64,000 nucleotides of DNA from Streptomyces spiroverticillatus (GCA_014650415.1 BMUX01000008.1:126784-190783); one strand, 5' to 3'. Counted from the stretch's first letter, positions 36,292 to 45,334 are shown. Numbers and translations: made by a program. The notes: generated by a model not told the origin, from the sequence alone.

Positions 36292-36386
36292 ACGGGGTGC
36301 GGCCGATGATCTGCCGACGGGCCCGCCCCGGGCGCGGGGGAGTGGCCGGCCCGGTCGGCTGTCGGCCACCGGACATGCATCGTGCC

Positions 36387-36402
36387 TGGTCATGACGGAT
36401 GC
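36387..36402. promoter_or_regulatory. Shared LAL/GMC upstream motif, copy 2
   Basis: TGGTCATGACGGATGC lies 85 bases before the second GMC gene, within an inverted arrangement of GCATCG (36378-36383) and CGATGC (36409-36414). The match to copy 1 (26844-26859) is 15 of 16 bases. Confidence 0.45.
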
Positions 36403-36486
36403 GATGACCGATGCGCACGCGCTGGGACCTTCCTAACGTCGTCCCCGTTCGGCTGACCGGCCGGCGGACGACCCAGGAGTTTCCCC

Positions 36487-38010
36487 ATGCACGACAACAC
36501 CCCTTCCACCCCCGCGCCCTTCGACACCCTCGTCGTCGGCGGCGGCTCCGCGGGCGCCGTCCTCGCCGCCCGCCTCACCGAGAACCCCGGCCGCACCGTC
36601 CTGCTGCTGGAGGCCGGACCCTCCTACGCCCCCGAGGGTTACCCGGAGTCCGTCGCCTCCAGCAGCGTCCTGGGCGGCTGGACCGGGCACGACTGGGGCT
36701 ACCGCTCCGAACCCGGCTTCATCGGCCACCCCGTGGACGCCTTCCGCGGCAAGGTGCTGGGCGGGTCATCCGCCGTCAACGGCTCCGTGGCGGTGCGCGC
36801 CCTGCCGTCCGACTTCGCCCGCTGGTCGGAGCGGGGGCTGAAGGGCTGGTCGTACGAGGAGGTCCTGCCCGCGTTCAAGGCGCTGGAGGCCACCGGGGCG
36901 GGCGACGACGCCCGGCACGGCCGCACCGGACCGCTGCCGGTGACCCAGCTCGGGCGCGACGACGTCTCCCCGATGCAGCGTGCCTTCGTCGACGCGGCCC
37001 TCGCCGACGGCATCCCGGCCGTGGACGACTTCAACGGCACCGACCCGCACGGCGTCGGCCCGTACCCCATGAACGTCCGCGACGGCGTCCGCGTCAACAC
37101 CGGCATGGCGTACCTGACGGACGCCGTACGGGCCCGCCCCAACCTCACCGTCCGCGCCGAAACCCTGGTGGACCGCGTCCTGTTCGAGGGCACCCGGGCG
37201 GTCGGCGTCGTCCTCGCCGACGGCAGCGAGATCCGGGCCCGCGAGGTGATCCTCTCGGCCGGTGCGTACGGCAGCGCCGCCGCCCTGCTGCGCTCCGGCA
37301 TCGGCCCCGCCGACGACCTCGCCGCCCTGGACATCCCCGTCGTCGCCGACCTCCCGGTCGGCCTGCGCCTCCAGGACCACCCCTTCTACTACAACGCGTA
37401 CGCCGCCGACCCCGAGCGCATCGGCGCGCAGACCCCGGTCATCGGCGCCAAGGTGTGGACCGCCTCCTCGGCGGTCGCCGAGGGCGAACTCGACCTGCAC
37501 ATCACCGCCACCCACCTCTTCGACCACGCCTCCAGCCCCACCGGCGTCGGCTTCGTCCTCGCGGTCGCGCTCGTCCGCCCCCAGTCGCAGGGCACGCTGA
37601 CCCTGGTCAGCCGCGACCCGCAGGACGCACCCCGCATCGACCTGAACTTCCTCGCCGAGCCCGAGGACCGCCACCGCCTGATCGAGGGCATCCGGCTCGC
37701 CCGCCGCCTGGGCGCCACCGAACCGCTCGCCGGACTGGTGAGCAGCGAGCTCAACCCCGGTCCGCAGGCCGTGAGCGACGCCGAGATCGAGGCGTCCGCG
37801 CTGGCCACCCTGGACACCTACCACCACCCCACCTCCACCGCCCCGATGGGCGCGGACGACGACCCGACGGCGGTCACCGACCGGCTGGGCGCGGTGCGCG
37901 GGGTCACCGGCCTGCGCGTCGTCGACGCCTCGATCTTCCCCGACGTCCCGTCGGCGGCCACCAACCTCACGGTCATCGCGGCGGCCGAACACATCGCCCG
38001 CCAGATCTGA
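36487..38010 (+). CDS. GMC-family FAD oxidoreductase, second copy
   Basis: A 507-residue GMC oxidoreductase, the same length as the first copy. It has the FAD site (VVGGGSAGAVLAARL), signature 1 (GKVLGGSSAVNGSVAVRA), signature 2 (SAGAYGSAAALLRSGIGP), the catalytic region YHHPTSTAPMG and the C-terminal PSAATNLTVIAAAEHIA. The second catalytic His/Asn environment reads ATNLT. AGGAG lies about 8 bases before the ATG. An aldehyde dehydrogenase gene follows after 36 bases, so the likely pathway is alcohol to aldehyde to acid. Confidence 0.93.
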   Translation: MHDNTPSTPAPFDTLVVGGGSAGAVLAARLTENPGRTVLLLEAGPSYAPEGYPESVASSSVLGGWTGHDWGYRSEPGFIGHPVDAFRGKVLGGSSAVNGSVAVRALPSDFARWSERGLKGWSYEEVLPAFKALEATGAGDDARHGRTGPLPVTQLGRDDVSPMQRAFVDAALADGIPAVDDFNGTDPHGVGPYPMNVRDGVRVNTGMAYLTDAVRARPNLTVRAETLVDRVLFEGTRAVGVVLADGSEIRAREVILSAGAYGSAAALLRSGIGPADDLAALDIPVVADLPVGLRLQDHPFYYNAYAADPERIGAQTPVIGAKVWTASSAVAEGELDLHITATHLFDHASSPTGVGFVLAVALVRPQSQGTLTLVSRDPQDAPRIDLNFLAEPEDRHRLIEGIRLARRLGATEPLAGLVSSELNPGPQAVSDAEIEASALATLDTYHHPTSTAPMGADDDPTAVTDRLGAVRGVTGLRVVDASIFPDVPSAATNLTVIAAAEHIARQI

Positions 38011-38046
38011 CTACCCGTCAAATACCGCTACCTGCAAGGACATTCC

Positions 38047-39471
38047 GTGACTCAGCACGCCCGCAACTACATCAACGGCGAGTGGATCGACTCCGAGCGC
38101 CGCACCGAATCCCTCAATCCCTCCACCGGTGAGGTCCTCGGCACCTTCGCCGACGCCGGCGCCGATGAGGCCCGTGCGGCCATCGCCGCCGCCCGCGACG
38201 CCTTCGAGAACACCGACTGGGCCCGCGACCGCAACCTCCGCGCCAAGGCCCTCTTCGAGCTGGCCGACCACCTTCAGGAGCGCCGCGAGGAGTTCATCAC
38301 CCTGCTCGCCCGCGAGAACGGCAAGATCCTCGGCGAGGCCGCCTTCGAGATCGACCTCACCATCCCCAAGCTCCGCTACTACGCCTCTCTCGCCCTCAGC
38401 GACCACGGCAGTGCGGGCGAGGTCCGCCCCGGCCTGTACTCGATGACCCTGCGCGAAGCCGCCGGCGTCGCCGGAGTCATCGCCCCGTGGAACTCCCCGG
38501 TGGTCCTCGCCGTACGCTCCTTCGCTCCCGCACTGGCCGCCGGCTGCACCGTCGTACTGAAGCTGCCGGGCCAGACCGGCCTGGTCAACGGCCTGCTCAG
38601 CGAGCTCGTCGCGCAGACGAAGAGCCTTCCGGCCGGAGTCATGAACGTCTTCACGGAGTCCGGAAACGAAGGCGCCCCGCTGCTGATCACCTCCCCGGAC
38701 GTCGACGTCGTCAGCTACACCGGCTCCACCGTCGTCGGCCGTACGATCATGGCCAACGCGGCGCCCACCCTGAAGCCGCTCTCCCTGGAGCTCGGCGGCA
38801 AGAGCCCCATGCTCGTCTTCGACGACGCCGACCTCGACGCCGTCGTGCCGGTCCTCACCAAGGCGATCACCACCTTCACCGGCCAGTTCTGCATGACCGG
38901 CAGCCGCATCCTGGCCCAGCGGGGCATCGCCGAAGAGCTGCGCCGCCGCATGATCGCCTCCCTGGAGTCGGTCAAGGTCGGCCCCGGCGACGACCCGGCC
39001 AGCGAGATGGGCCCGATGATCGACGAGCGCAACGCACAGCGCGTCGAAGGCGTCGTCGCCGAAGCCGCCTCGTACGCGAAGGTCCTCGTGCGGGGTGCGC
39101 GCGACCGCGCCTTCCTCGCCCCCTCCCTGGTCGAGGTCGCGGACCTGAACGCGCCGATCGTGCAGCAGGAGGTGTTCGGTCCGGTCGCCACCTTCGAGGT
39201 CTTCGACACCGAGAGCGAGGCCGTCACCCGCGCCAACGCCACCGAGTTCGGCCTCGCCGCGTCGATCTGGACCCGCGACGTGGACCGCCCGCTGCGCATC
39301 CAGCGCGAGATCAAGGCGGGCACGGTGTGGACCAACACCTGGGCGATCGTCCACGACATGTTCGAGGAGGGCGGCTTCAAGCAGAGCGGCATGGGCCGCC
39401 TGAACGGCGTGCGCGGCCTGGAGGAGTTCCAGGAGACCAAGCACTTCGTCCACGCGGCACCGCGCGCCTGA
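38047..39471 (+). CDS. NAD(P)-dependent aldehyde dehydrogenase
   Basis: A 474-residue ALDH-superfamily enzyme. It contains GVIAPWNSPVVLAV, the NAD motif SYTGSTVVGRTI, the catalytic Glu motif LELGGKSPMLVF, the nucleophile Cys in FTGQFCMTGSR, and PIVQQEVFGPVATFEVF. The GTG start has AAGGAC upstream. It is coupled with the second GMC gene and would oxidise its aldehyde product. A hairpin follows at 39480. Confidence 0.95.
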   Translation: MTQHARNYINGEWIDSERRTESLNPSTGEVLGTFADAGADEARAAIAAARDAFENTDWARDRNLRAKALFELADHLQERREEFITLLARENGKILGEAAFEIDLTIPKLRYYASLALSDHGSAGEVRPGLYSMTLREAAGVAGVIAPWNSPVVLAVRSFAPALAAGCTVVLKLPGQTGLVNGLLSELVAQTKSLPAGVMNVFTESGNEGAPLLITSPDVDVVSYTGSTVVGRTIMANAAPTLKPLSLELGGKSPMLVFDDADLDAVVPVLTKAITTFTGQFCMTGSRILAQRGIAEELRRRMIASLESVKVGPGDDPASEMGPMIDERNAQRVEGVVAEAASYAKVLVRGARDRAFLAPSLVEVADLNAPIVQQEVFGPVATFEVFDTESEAVTRANATEFGLAASIWTRDVDRPLRIQREIKAGTVWTNTWAIVHDMFEEGGFKQSGMGRLNGVRGLEEFQETKHFVHAAPRA

Positions 39472-39479
39472 CCCGGCGC

Positions 39480-39510
39480 CCGGGGGCGGAGCCACCGGCT
39501 CCGCCCCCGG
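39480..39510 (+). terminator. Terminator hairpin after the aldehyde dehydrogenase
   Basis: A 14-bp inverted repeat around GGGGGCGGAGCC / GGCTCCGCCCCC with a 3-base loop, 9 bases after the stop codon. Confidence 0.75.
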
Positions 39511-39559
39511 ATTCCGTCCCTGCCACTCCCGTACGAGCGAACCGCCCCGGAGCGCCCCC

Positions 39560-40138
39560 ATGCCCACCCCCGACGGCACCACCGTCCTCACCCCGCACGG
39601 CGATGTCGCCCTGGTCGCGGCCCGCACGGTCGAGCCGGGGCACGAAGCGGCGTTCCAGGACTGGGCGGCGGGCGTGCTGGCCGCCGCCGCCGGTCTCCCC
39701 GGCAACCTGGGCGGCGGCCTCTTCCACCCGGCCGCCGACGGCGCCCCCTGGATCGTCGTGCACCGCTTCCGCGACCGGGCGGCCCTGCACACGTGGCTGG
39801 ACTCCGCGCAGCGCGCGGCGTGCTTCGCCGACGCGCGGGGCCACCGTCACCAGGAGGTCGCCCGCCGTGAACTCACCGGACTGGAAAGCTGGTTCACCGC
39901 CCCGGAGCGGCCGCTGCCGCCCCCGCCCCGCTGGAAGATGGCCGCGAGTTCCGCCCTCGGGATCTTCCCGATCTCCCTGCTCGGCAGCGTCCTGCTCACA
40001 CCCCACCTGACCGCGCTCCCGCAGGTCGCCCGCACCGCGGTCTTCGCGCCGCTCTTCAGTGTGCTGATGACCTACGTCTCCATGCCGCTGGTCACCCGCG
40101 TCCTGCGCCGCTGGCTCCGCCCGCGCACGTCCCGATGA
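39560..40138 (+). CDS. ABM-domain protein with C-terminal membrane helices
   Basis: A 192-residue protein. The N-terminal ~100 residues form an antibiotic-biosynthesis-monooxygenase (dimeric ferredoxin-like) domain (VALVAARTVEPGHEAAFQDW ... WIVVHRFRDRAALHTWLDS). Two hydrophobic helices follow (ALGIFPISLLGSVLL, VFAPLFSVLMTYVS) with a basic tail. This fusion is common in bacteria and of unclear function; it need not be linked to antibiotics. It ends 9 bases from the convergent O-methyltransferase gene. Confidence 0.85.
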   Translation: MPTPDGTTVLTPHGDVALVAARTVEPGHEAAFQDWAAGVLAAAAGLPGNLGGGLFHPAADGAPWIVVHRFRDRAALHTWLDSAQRAACFADARGHRHQEVARRELTGLESWFTAPERPLPPPPRWKMAASSALGIFPISLLGSVLLTPHLTALPQVARTAVFAPLFSVLMTYVSMPLVTRVLRRWLRPRTSR

Positions 40139-40147
40139 GGGTGCCGC

Positions 40148-41245
40148 TCAGCGGCGGGTCGCCGCGATCACGCACATCGGACTCGTCGTCTGCGTGATGC
40201 CGTCGAGGCGGAAGCCGTTGTCGCCGAGCAGCGCCGCCCAGTCGGCGCGGGTGCGTTCGCGGCCGTCCAGCATGGCCATCATCGTGAGGTCCAGGAGGGC
40301 GGCGACCTCGGGCGCCGCGCCCTCGCCGAAGACGGTCTCCACCAGGAACAGGCGGGCACCGGGGGCGGACGCGGCCCGGACGGCGTCCAGGATCCGGCCG
40401 CACCGCTCGTCGCTCCAGTCGTGCAGGATGAAACAGGCCAGATAGGCGTCCGCACCCGCGGGCACCGCCGCGAAGAAGTCGCCGCCCTCGGTGTCCACCC
40501 GGTCGGCCACCCCCTCCCGTGCCAGCAGCGCCGGTGCCTCCGCGACCACGTGCGGCAGGTCGAAGACGGTTCCGCGCAGGTCCGGGTACCGCCGGGCCAG
40601 TGACGCCAGCGCGGTGCCGTCCGCTCCCCCGATGTCCACCAGTCGCCGCACTCCGCTCAGGTCGACCCCGTCCAGGGCGTCCCGGCGCACCGTCCGCATC
40701 AGCGAGGCCATCGCGGCACTGAACCCGCTCACCCGCTCCGGCTCCCGGGCGAGCCAGTCGAAGAAGGGCTCGCCGTACTCGCGGTCCGCCGCCGGAACCC
40801 CGTCGTGGACGGTCGACCACAACCGGGCGAACGGCCGGTAGTGCGTGTCCATCCACATCAGGGCCACGTCGCGCAGGGAGTCCTCGCCCTCGCCGCACAG
40901 GGTGTGCCCGAGCCTTCCCAGCGCCACGGTGTCCCGGCCTGCGTCGTACGCGAAGACGTCCTCCCCGGCCAGCGTGCGCACCAGGCGGCGCAGCAGTTCG
41001 GGGCGCAGCCCGGTGGCCCCGGCGAGCTCCGCGACCGGGCGCGGCCCGTCGGCGAGCCGGTCGCAGACACCGGCCCTGGCCACGACGTACAGGGCCTGCG
41101 AGAGCTGGAACCCGCCGAGCAGCCGCAGCATGGCGACGGCCGGTGCGGTGCGCGGGGACACGGCCGCGAGAGTGCCGGCCGGGGTTATGGAGGCGGCCTG
41201 GGTTACGGAGGCGGCCGGGTCGGGTGTGCTGGTCGAGGTGGTCAT
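40148..41245 (-). CDS. O-methyltransferase, class II type
   Basis: A 365-residue protein of the acetylserotonin/polyketide O-methyltransferase family. The N-terminal winged-helix dimerisation domain (MLRLLGGFQLSQALYVVARA ... ) is followed by a SAM domain with LVDIGGADGTALASLARRYP, ACFILHDWSDERCGRIL (with the catalytic His in LHDW) and LFLVETVFGEG. No polyketide or peptide synthase gene lies near, so the substrate is unknown. It lies 69 bases downstream of the deiminase gene on the same strand and may be co-transcribed. Confidence 0.92.
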   Translation of the reverse strand: MTTSTSTPDPAASVTQAASITPAGTLAAVSPRTAPAVAMLRLLGGFQLSQALYVVARAGVCDRLADGPRPVAELAGATGLRPELLRRLVRTLAGEDVFAYDAGRDTVALGRLGHTLCGEGEDSLRDVALMWMDTHYRPFARLWSTVHDGVPAADREYGEPFFDWLAREPERVSGFSAAMASLMRTVRRDALDGVDLSGVRRLVDIGGADGTALASLARRYPDLRGTVFDLPHVVAEAPALLAREGVADRVDTEGGDFFAAVPAGADAYLACFILHDWSDERCGRILDAVRAASAPGARLFLVETVFGEGAAPEVAALLDLTMMAMLDGRERTRADWAALLGDNGFRLDGITQTTSPMCVIAATRR

Positions 41246-41314
41246 GTCCGGATACCTACCAAGCGGAGTACGGCACGGGCGCGCCGACGCGTCCGTTCGG
41301 CGGACCCGCCGACC

Positions 41315-43201
41315 TCACCGTGTGTCAGTGCCCCGCCACCACGGCACACCCCCCGACGTGTCCCGCAGAGCGTTCGTCGCGCAGTGGACCTCGCCGCCCG
41401 CCAGGTGGGCCCACTTGAAGTTCTCCACCCAGCTCACGCGCACGCCCTGGCGGCGCAGGGCGCGCTCCGTCGCCGCCCGGAACAGGTCCGTGCCGCCCAC
41501 GCGCGGGCCGTGCGGGTCCGGGGCCGCGTAGTGGCGGGCGGTGAGGGACAGCCCGTTGGCGAGGCCGGGGGAGAAGGCGATGGCGCGCTCCTCGGGGGCC
41601 GAGGGGTCGTAATGTCCCCAGGAGTACAGCACGGGGACGCGCACCAACTCGTCGTCGGACAGGCCGGTTTCGCGCAGGAGGACGGTGAGTTGGGCGTCGA
41701 TGTGCCGGGCCGCCTTCTCGTTCCCGGCGAGGAACTTCGCGTCGCCGAGGGTCGCGTCCACCGTCGGCCGGTTCTCGGCGGTCGTCCCCTCGAAGAGCCG
41801 CCGTCCGCCCTCGCCCCGTGCGGAGGCCTCGCGCAGCAGGCGCGTCGCCAGCCGGGGGTCGGAGACCATCAGGGTCCAGCCCCGGGCGTTGTCGGACCGT
41901 ACGACATGGACCGTCTCGTCCGTGTGCCCCACCAGCAGCCACGAGGTGTCGATCGCGATCGGCGACTGCTGCCCCTGCGCGGCCAGCATCCGCACGAAGG
42001 ACGGGTCGGGCGCCCGTTTCGCGCTGGTGCCGAAGACGATGCGGCCCTGCGGGTGCCCGGGGTAAGGGGGTACGGACTCGAAGTTCCCGGCGAAGTTCTG
42101 GAGGTCGTTCACGTTCGCCGGGCGGGCCCGGGTGAACTGCTGGACCACGCCCACGTCCGGACCGCGCAGCTCCCGGAAGAGCAGCCGCGCCGAACGGCTC
42201 AGCGTGCTCGGGCCCAGCTCGCTCGCGGGCCACACGACCGGCGCGCGCAGCAGGATCCGTATCCGGTGCACGCCGCCCGGCACCGGCATGCTCACCGTGC
42301 CCGGCTCGACCATGTCCTGCCGCCAGATGTCCCGCCACCATTGCGACGTTCCGGGTGTGAACGTCACCTTTTCGCGCGGCAGCCCCGCCCGCTCGGCCGC
42401 CCGCCGCAGCGAGTCGGCGAACGGCTTCCACTCGGTGGGCTTGTAGCGCGCCCCGATCCAGTTCGGCACGATCCCGCTGCCGGGTCCGGGCGCTGCGGCG
42501 AACACCGACTGCGCCCGCTGGAGATCGTGCTGGACGAGCACGGGCGCGACCCGCATCCGTACGCGGTCGGACGCCGCCGCACCTCCCTGACGTACCGTCA
42601 GGACAAGGTCCACCTCGCCGTTCCAGCGGCGCGGATCGCGTACGACGTCCCGCCCCTCGACGGCGAGCTCCACCCCGGCGCGCAGCTCACGGGCCGTCAG
42701 GTCGCCCTTGAGCGCCGCCAGTTGGCCGTCGCGGCGGACGAAGACGCGTACGTACGGAGCCTGGGCGGCCGGGATCTCGACGCGGCCGGTGGCGTCGTCG
42801 GCCACCCGCATGGGGCGCACCCGCAGTGGGGCCAGATCCTGGGCGTCCCGCTCACCGTTCACCCGCTCGTCGGCGGCGTCGTGGCAGGCGGCGAGGCGCT
42901 CGTCCACCGCCGGGTCCACGCGGTCCAGGTCGGCGGCGGTGGCCCGGCAGCGGCGGGCGTCGTCGTCCAGATTGGGCAGGAAGACCGCGCCCCGGCCCGG
43001 CCGCCACTGGTCCTCGCCGCTCTCGTCCGATTCGCCGGTGAGGTCGACGCGGCCGTCCTGGTTCACGTCGGCGCGCAGGTCCGGGGGAGGGGGCGAGGGC
43101 GAGGCGGAGGCGGGTGTCGTCGCGGCGGCGGTTCCGGCGAGGAGGGCGGCGAGCACGGCCGACGCGGTGCGCCTGGAGTGTCCCGGCATGACGTTGCGCA
43201 T
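41315..43201 (-). CDS. Secreted protein-arginine deiminase homologue
   Basis: A 628-residue protein with a signal peptide (residues 1-34, ends TPASAS). Near residues 45-53 is a calcium loop-like DVNQDGRVD. The rest matches peptidylarginine deiminases. The four catalytic residues of human PAD4 all have counterparts: Asp296 in WRQDMVEPG, His426 and Asp428 in LLVGHTDET, and Cys607 in GGEVHCATN. The N-terminal GAVFLPNLDDD also resembles PADs. It would convert arginine to citrulline in secreted or external proteins or peptides. GAAGGAA precedes the ATG at 43201. Calcium dependence is unproven. Confidence 0.9.
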   Translation of the reverse strand: MRNVMPGHSRRTASAVLAALLAGTAAATTPASASPSPPPPDLRADVNQDGRVDLTGESDESGEDQWRPGRGAVFLPNLDDDARRCRATAADLDRVDPAVDERLAACHDAADERVNGERDAQDLAPLRVRPMRVADDATGRVEIPAAQAPYVRVFVRRDGQLAALKGDLTARELRAGVELAVEGRDVVRDPRRWNGEVDLVLTVRQGGAAASDRVRMRVAPVLVQHDLQRAQSVFAAAPGPGSGIVPNWIGARYKPTEWKPFADSLRRAAERAGLPREKVTFTPGTSQWWRDIWRQDMVEPGTVSMPVPGGVHRIRILLRAPVVWPASELGPSTLSRSARLLFRELRGPDVGVVQQFTRARPANVNDLQNFAGNFESVPPYPGHPQGRIVFGTSAKRAPDPSFVRMLAAQGQQSPIAIDTSWLLVGHTDETVHVVRSDNARGWTLMVSDPRLATRLLREASARGEGGRRLFEGTTAENRPTVDATLGDAKFLAGNEKAARHIDAQLTVLLRETGLSDDELVRVPVLYSWGHYDPSAPEERAIAFSPGLANGLSLTARHYAAPDPHGPRVGGTDLFRAATERALRRQGVRVSWVENFKWAHLAGGEVHCATNALRDTSGGVPWWRGTDTR

Positions 43202-43455
43202 GACGTTTCCTTCCGCGAAGGATGGAGGAGGGAACGGAACCTCGGTTCCGCTTCCAGGCTCCCGGCACCGGGCCCGCCAGGCGTCATCCGGGGTGACGAA
43301 ACGGACGTACACCGTTGTGCGCAGTGGCTCCGGTCGACCTGATACCGGGCCCGCACGGGGTGTTCCCGGCGTACGCAAGGAGTGCCAGTGTGGGGCGGCA
43401 CAAGCCGCCGGGATCCGGCAGAGGGCCCGGCGCAGGCCCGCGAGGGAGCACTCCC

Positions 43456-44088
43456 ATGGCCACAGCAGCAATCGCCGGAGCCGTCCTGACCGTCAACGTC
43501 GGGGGCGACACACCTCTCCGGCTGGACATGTCCCTGCAACGCCACTCCTACCGCCACTGCGGCACCGGCGCGGCAGCGGTGGCCAACAGCCTCCTGCACG
43601 CGAGCGTCACCGACGCGACCATGATCGCCGAGGGCATCGAGGTCGGCGACAAGGTCGAAGAACTGCTGAAGAAGGCGAAGGGCAGCTGGAAGGCGCTGTT
43701 CGGCAAGACCCTCACGGTCACCTCGAAGCGCACCTACCTGATCGACAACAGCGGCCTGAACCCCAACGGTTCGCCCAACCACTTCTTCGTCACCGGCGGC
43801 CCCGACGTCTGGGCGGGCATCTCGGCGGCGGACTACGCCGCGGCCCGCGACATCCGTCTCCTGGAACTGGCGATCGCCGCACGCCGTCAACGCTCCGACA
43901 CGTACGACTACTTGAACCCGAAGAAGCTCCTGGAGAAGGAGCAGGAGACCGGCGGCACCACGAACCCCGTGGTGGTGGCGGTGCGCACGGCGCGCACCAG
44001 CCTCCGCCAGGCGTCCGCCGACGACACGACGCTCATCGCCGCGTCGGGCAGCAAGGACGTGGTCGAGCTGGTCCGCACGACCCTCTGA
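43456..44088 (+). CDS. Unrecognised protein
   Basis: A 210-residue soluble protein with no motif I can name. The first half has alternating strands and a GKTLTVTSKRTYLIDNSG segment; the second half is helical and charged (LNPKKLLEKEQETGG). No signal or membrane span. The ATG has GGGAG 8 bases upstream. It is divergent from the deiminase gene, which might mean shared control. Confidence 0.75.
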   Translation: MATAAIAGAVLTVNVGGDTPLRLDMSLQRHSYRHCGTGAAAVANSLLHASVTDATMIAEGIEVGDKVEELLKKAKGSWKALFGKTLTVTSKRTYLIDNSGLNPNGSPNHFFVTGGPDVWAGISAADYAAARDIRLLELAIAARRQRSDTYDYLNPKKLLEKEQETGGTTNPVVVAVRTARTSLRQASADDTTLIAASGSKDVVELVRTTL

Positions 44089-44117
44089 CCCGTACCGCGT
44101 ACTGCTGCGGCACAGCG

Positions 44118-44158
44118 CGCCGCGCCCGGCCCCAGGACTTCCGGGACCGGGCGCGGCG
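44118..44158. terminator. Bidirectional terminator hairpin
   Basis: A 12-bp inverted repeat (CGCCGCGCCCGG / CCGGGCGCGGCG) with a 17-base loop that itself can pair partly. It lies between convergent genes. Confidence 0.65.
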
Positions 44159-44184
44159 GCTCGTACGGATCGGACGACTCGTAC

Positions 44185-44211
44185 GGCTCAGAAGGCTCAG
44201 AAGGCTCAGAT
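44185..44211. repeat. Three-unit 9-base repeat at a gene end
   Basis: GGCTCAGAA occurs twice, then GGCTCAGAT. The last unit contains the stop codon of the alcohol dehydrogenase gene (44206-44208). Confidence 0.85.
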
Positions 44212-45279
44212 GGTCGACGTGTCGATCACGAAGCGGTACCGCACGTCACTGGCGAGCACCCGCTCGTACGCCTCGTTGATCTTGTCGGCGTCGATCAGTT
44301 CGATCTCCGCGCCCAGGCCGTGCTCCGCGCAGAAGTCCAGCATCTCCTGGGTCTCGCGGATGCCGCCGATGCCGGAGCCCGCGAGGGTCTTGCGGCCGCC
44401 GATGACGGAGAAGAGGTTGAGGGAGACGGGCTCCTCGGGGGCGCCGACGTTGACCATCGCGCCGTCCGTGCGCAGCAGGGACAGGTACTTGTCCAGCGGC
44501 AGCGGCGCGGAGACCGTCGAGACGATCAGGTCGAAGGAACCGCGCAGCTCCTCGAAGGTCGCCTCGTCACTGGTCGCGTAGTAGTGGTCGGCGCCCAGCT
44601 TCAGGCCGTCGTCCTTCTTGCGCAGGGTCTGCGAGAGGACGGTGACCTCGGCGCCCATCGCGTGGGCGATCTTGACGGCCATGTGGCCGAGCCCGCCGAG
44701 CCCGACGACGGCGACCTTCTTGCCGGGACCGGCGTTCCAGTGGGCGAGCGGGGAGTACGTGGTGATGCCCGCGCACAGCAGCGGTGCGGCGACGTCGAGT
44801 GCGAGGCCGTCGGGGATGCGCACGGTGTACGCCTCGTCGACGACGATGTGCGTGGAGTAGCCGCCGTAGGTGGGCTCGCCGTTCTTGTCGAGGGCGTTGT
44901 AGGTGCCGATGTTGCCCTTGTGGCAGTACTGCTCCAGCCCCGCCTTGCAGTTCTCGCACTCGCGGCAGGAGTCGACCATGCAGCCGACGCCGACCCGGTC
45001 GCCGACCGCGAACTTCGTGACCTCGGGGCCGACCTCGGTGACGACACCGGCGATCTCGTGGCCCGGGACCATCGGGAAGATGCCCTCGCCCCAGCCGTCG
45101 CGGGCCTGGTGGATGTCCGAGTGGCAGATACCGGCGTACTTGATGTCGATGAGCACGTCGTGCGCGCCCACCGGGCGGCGCTCGATGGTGGTCCGCTCCA
45201 GGGGAGCCTTGGCGGAGGGCGCCGCGTAGGCGGGGACGGTGGTGGTGTTCTTGGTGCTGGTGGTCTCTGCGCTGGTCAT
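44206..45279 (-). CDS. YahK-type NADP-dependent alcohol dehydrogenase
   Basis: A 357-residue zinc MDR enzyme of the cinnamyl/YahK group. Catalytic zinc ligands are in AGICHSDIH and VPGHEIAGV, the structural zinc loop is CRECENCKAGLEQYC, and the nucleotide site is VVGLGGLGHMAVK. It reduces aldehydes or oxidises alcohols, broad specificity likely. It is divergent from an XRE-type regulator gene, 117 bases away, which likely controls it. The C-terminus reads YRFVIDTSTI. Confidence 0.93.
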   Translation of the reverse strand: MTSAETTSTKNTTTVPAYAAPSAKAPLERTTIERRPVGAHDVLIDIKYAGICHSDIHQARDGWGEGIFPMVPGHEIAGVVTEVGPEVTKFAVGDRVGVGCMVDSCRECENCKAGLEQYCHKGNIGTYNALDKNGEPTYGGYSTHIVVDEAYTVRIPDGLALDVAAPLLCAGITTYSPLAHWNAGPGKKVAVVGLGGLGHMAVKIAHAMGAEVTVLSQTLRKKDDGLKLGADHYYATSDEATFEELRGSFDLIVSTVSAPLPLDKYLSLLRTDGAMVNVGAPEEPVSLNLFSVIGGRKTLAGSGIGGIRETQEMLDFCAEHGLGAEIELIDADKINEAYERVLASDVRYRFVIDTSTI

Positions 45280-45334
45280 GCATCCACCGTGCCAGGCTCG
45301 GAGACATTCACCCAGGTCACCGCTCTGCCTACGT

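Noticed and set aside
36487..41245. GMC, ABM-domain and O-methyltransferase genes considered as a natural-product cluster
   Set aside because: No polyketide, peptide, terpene or RiPP core biosynthesis gene is present. The ABM protein is the membrane-fused kind with no fixed link to antibiotics.
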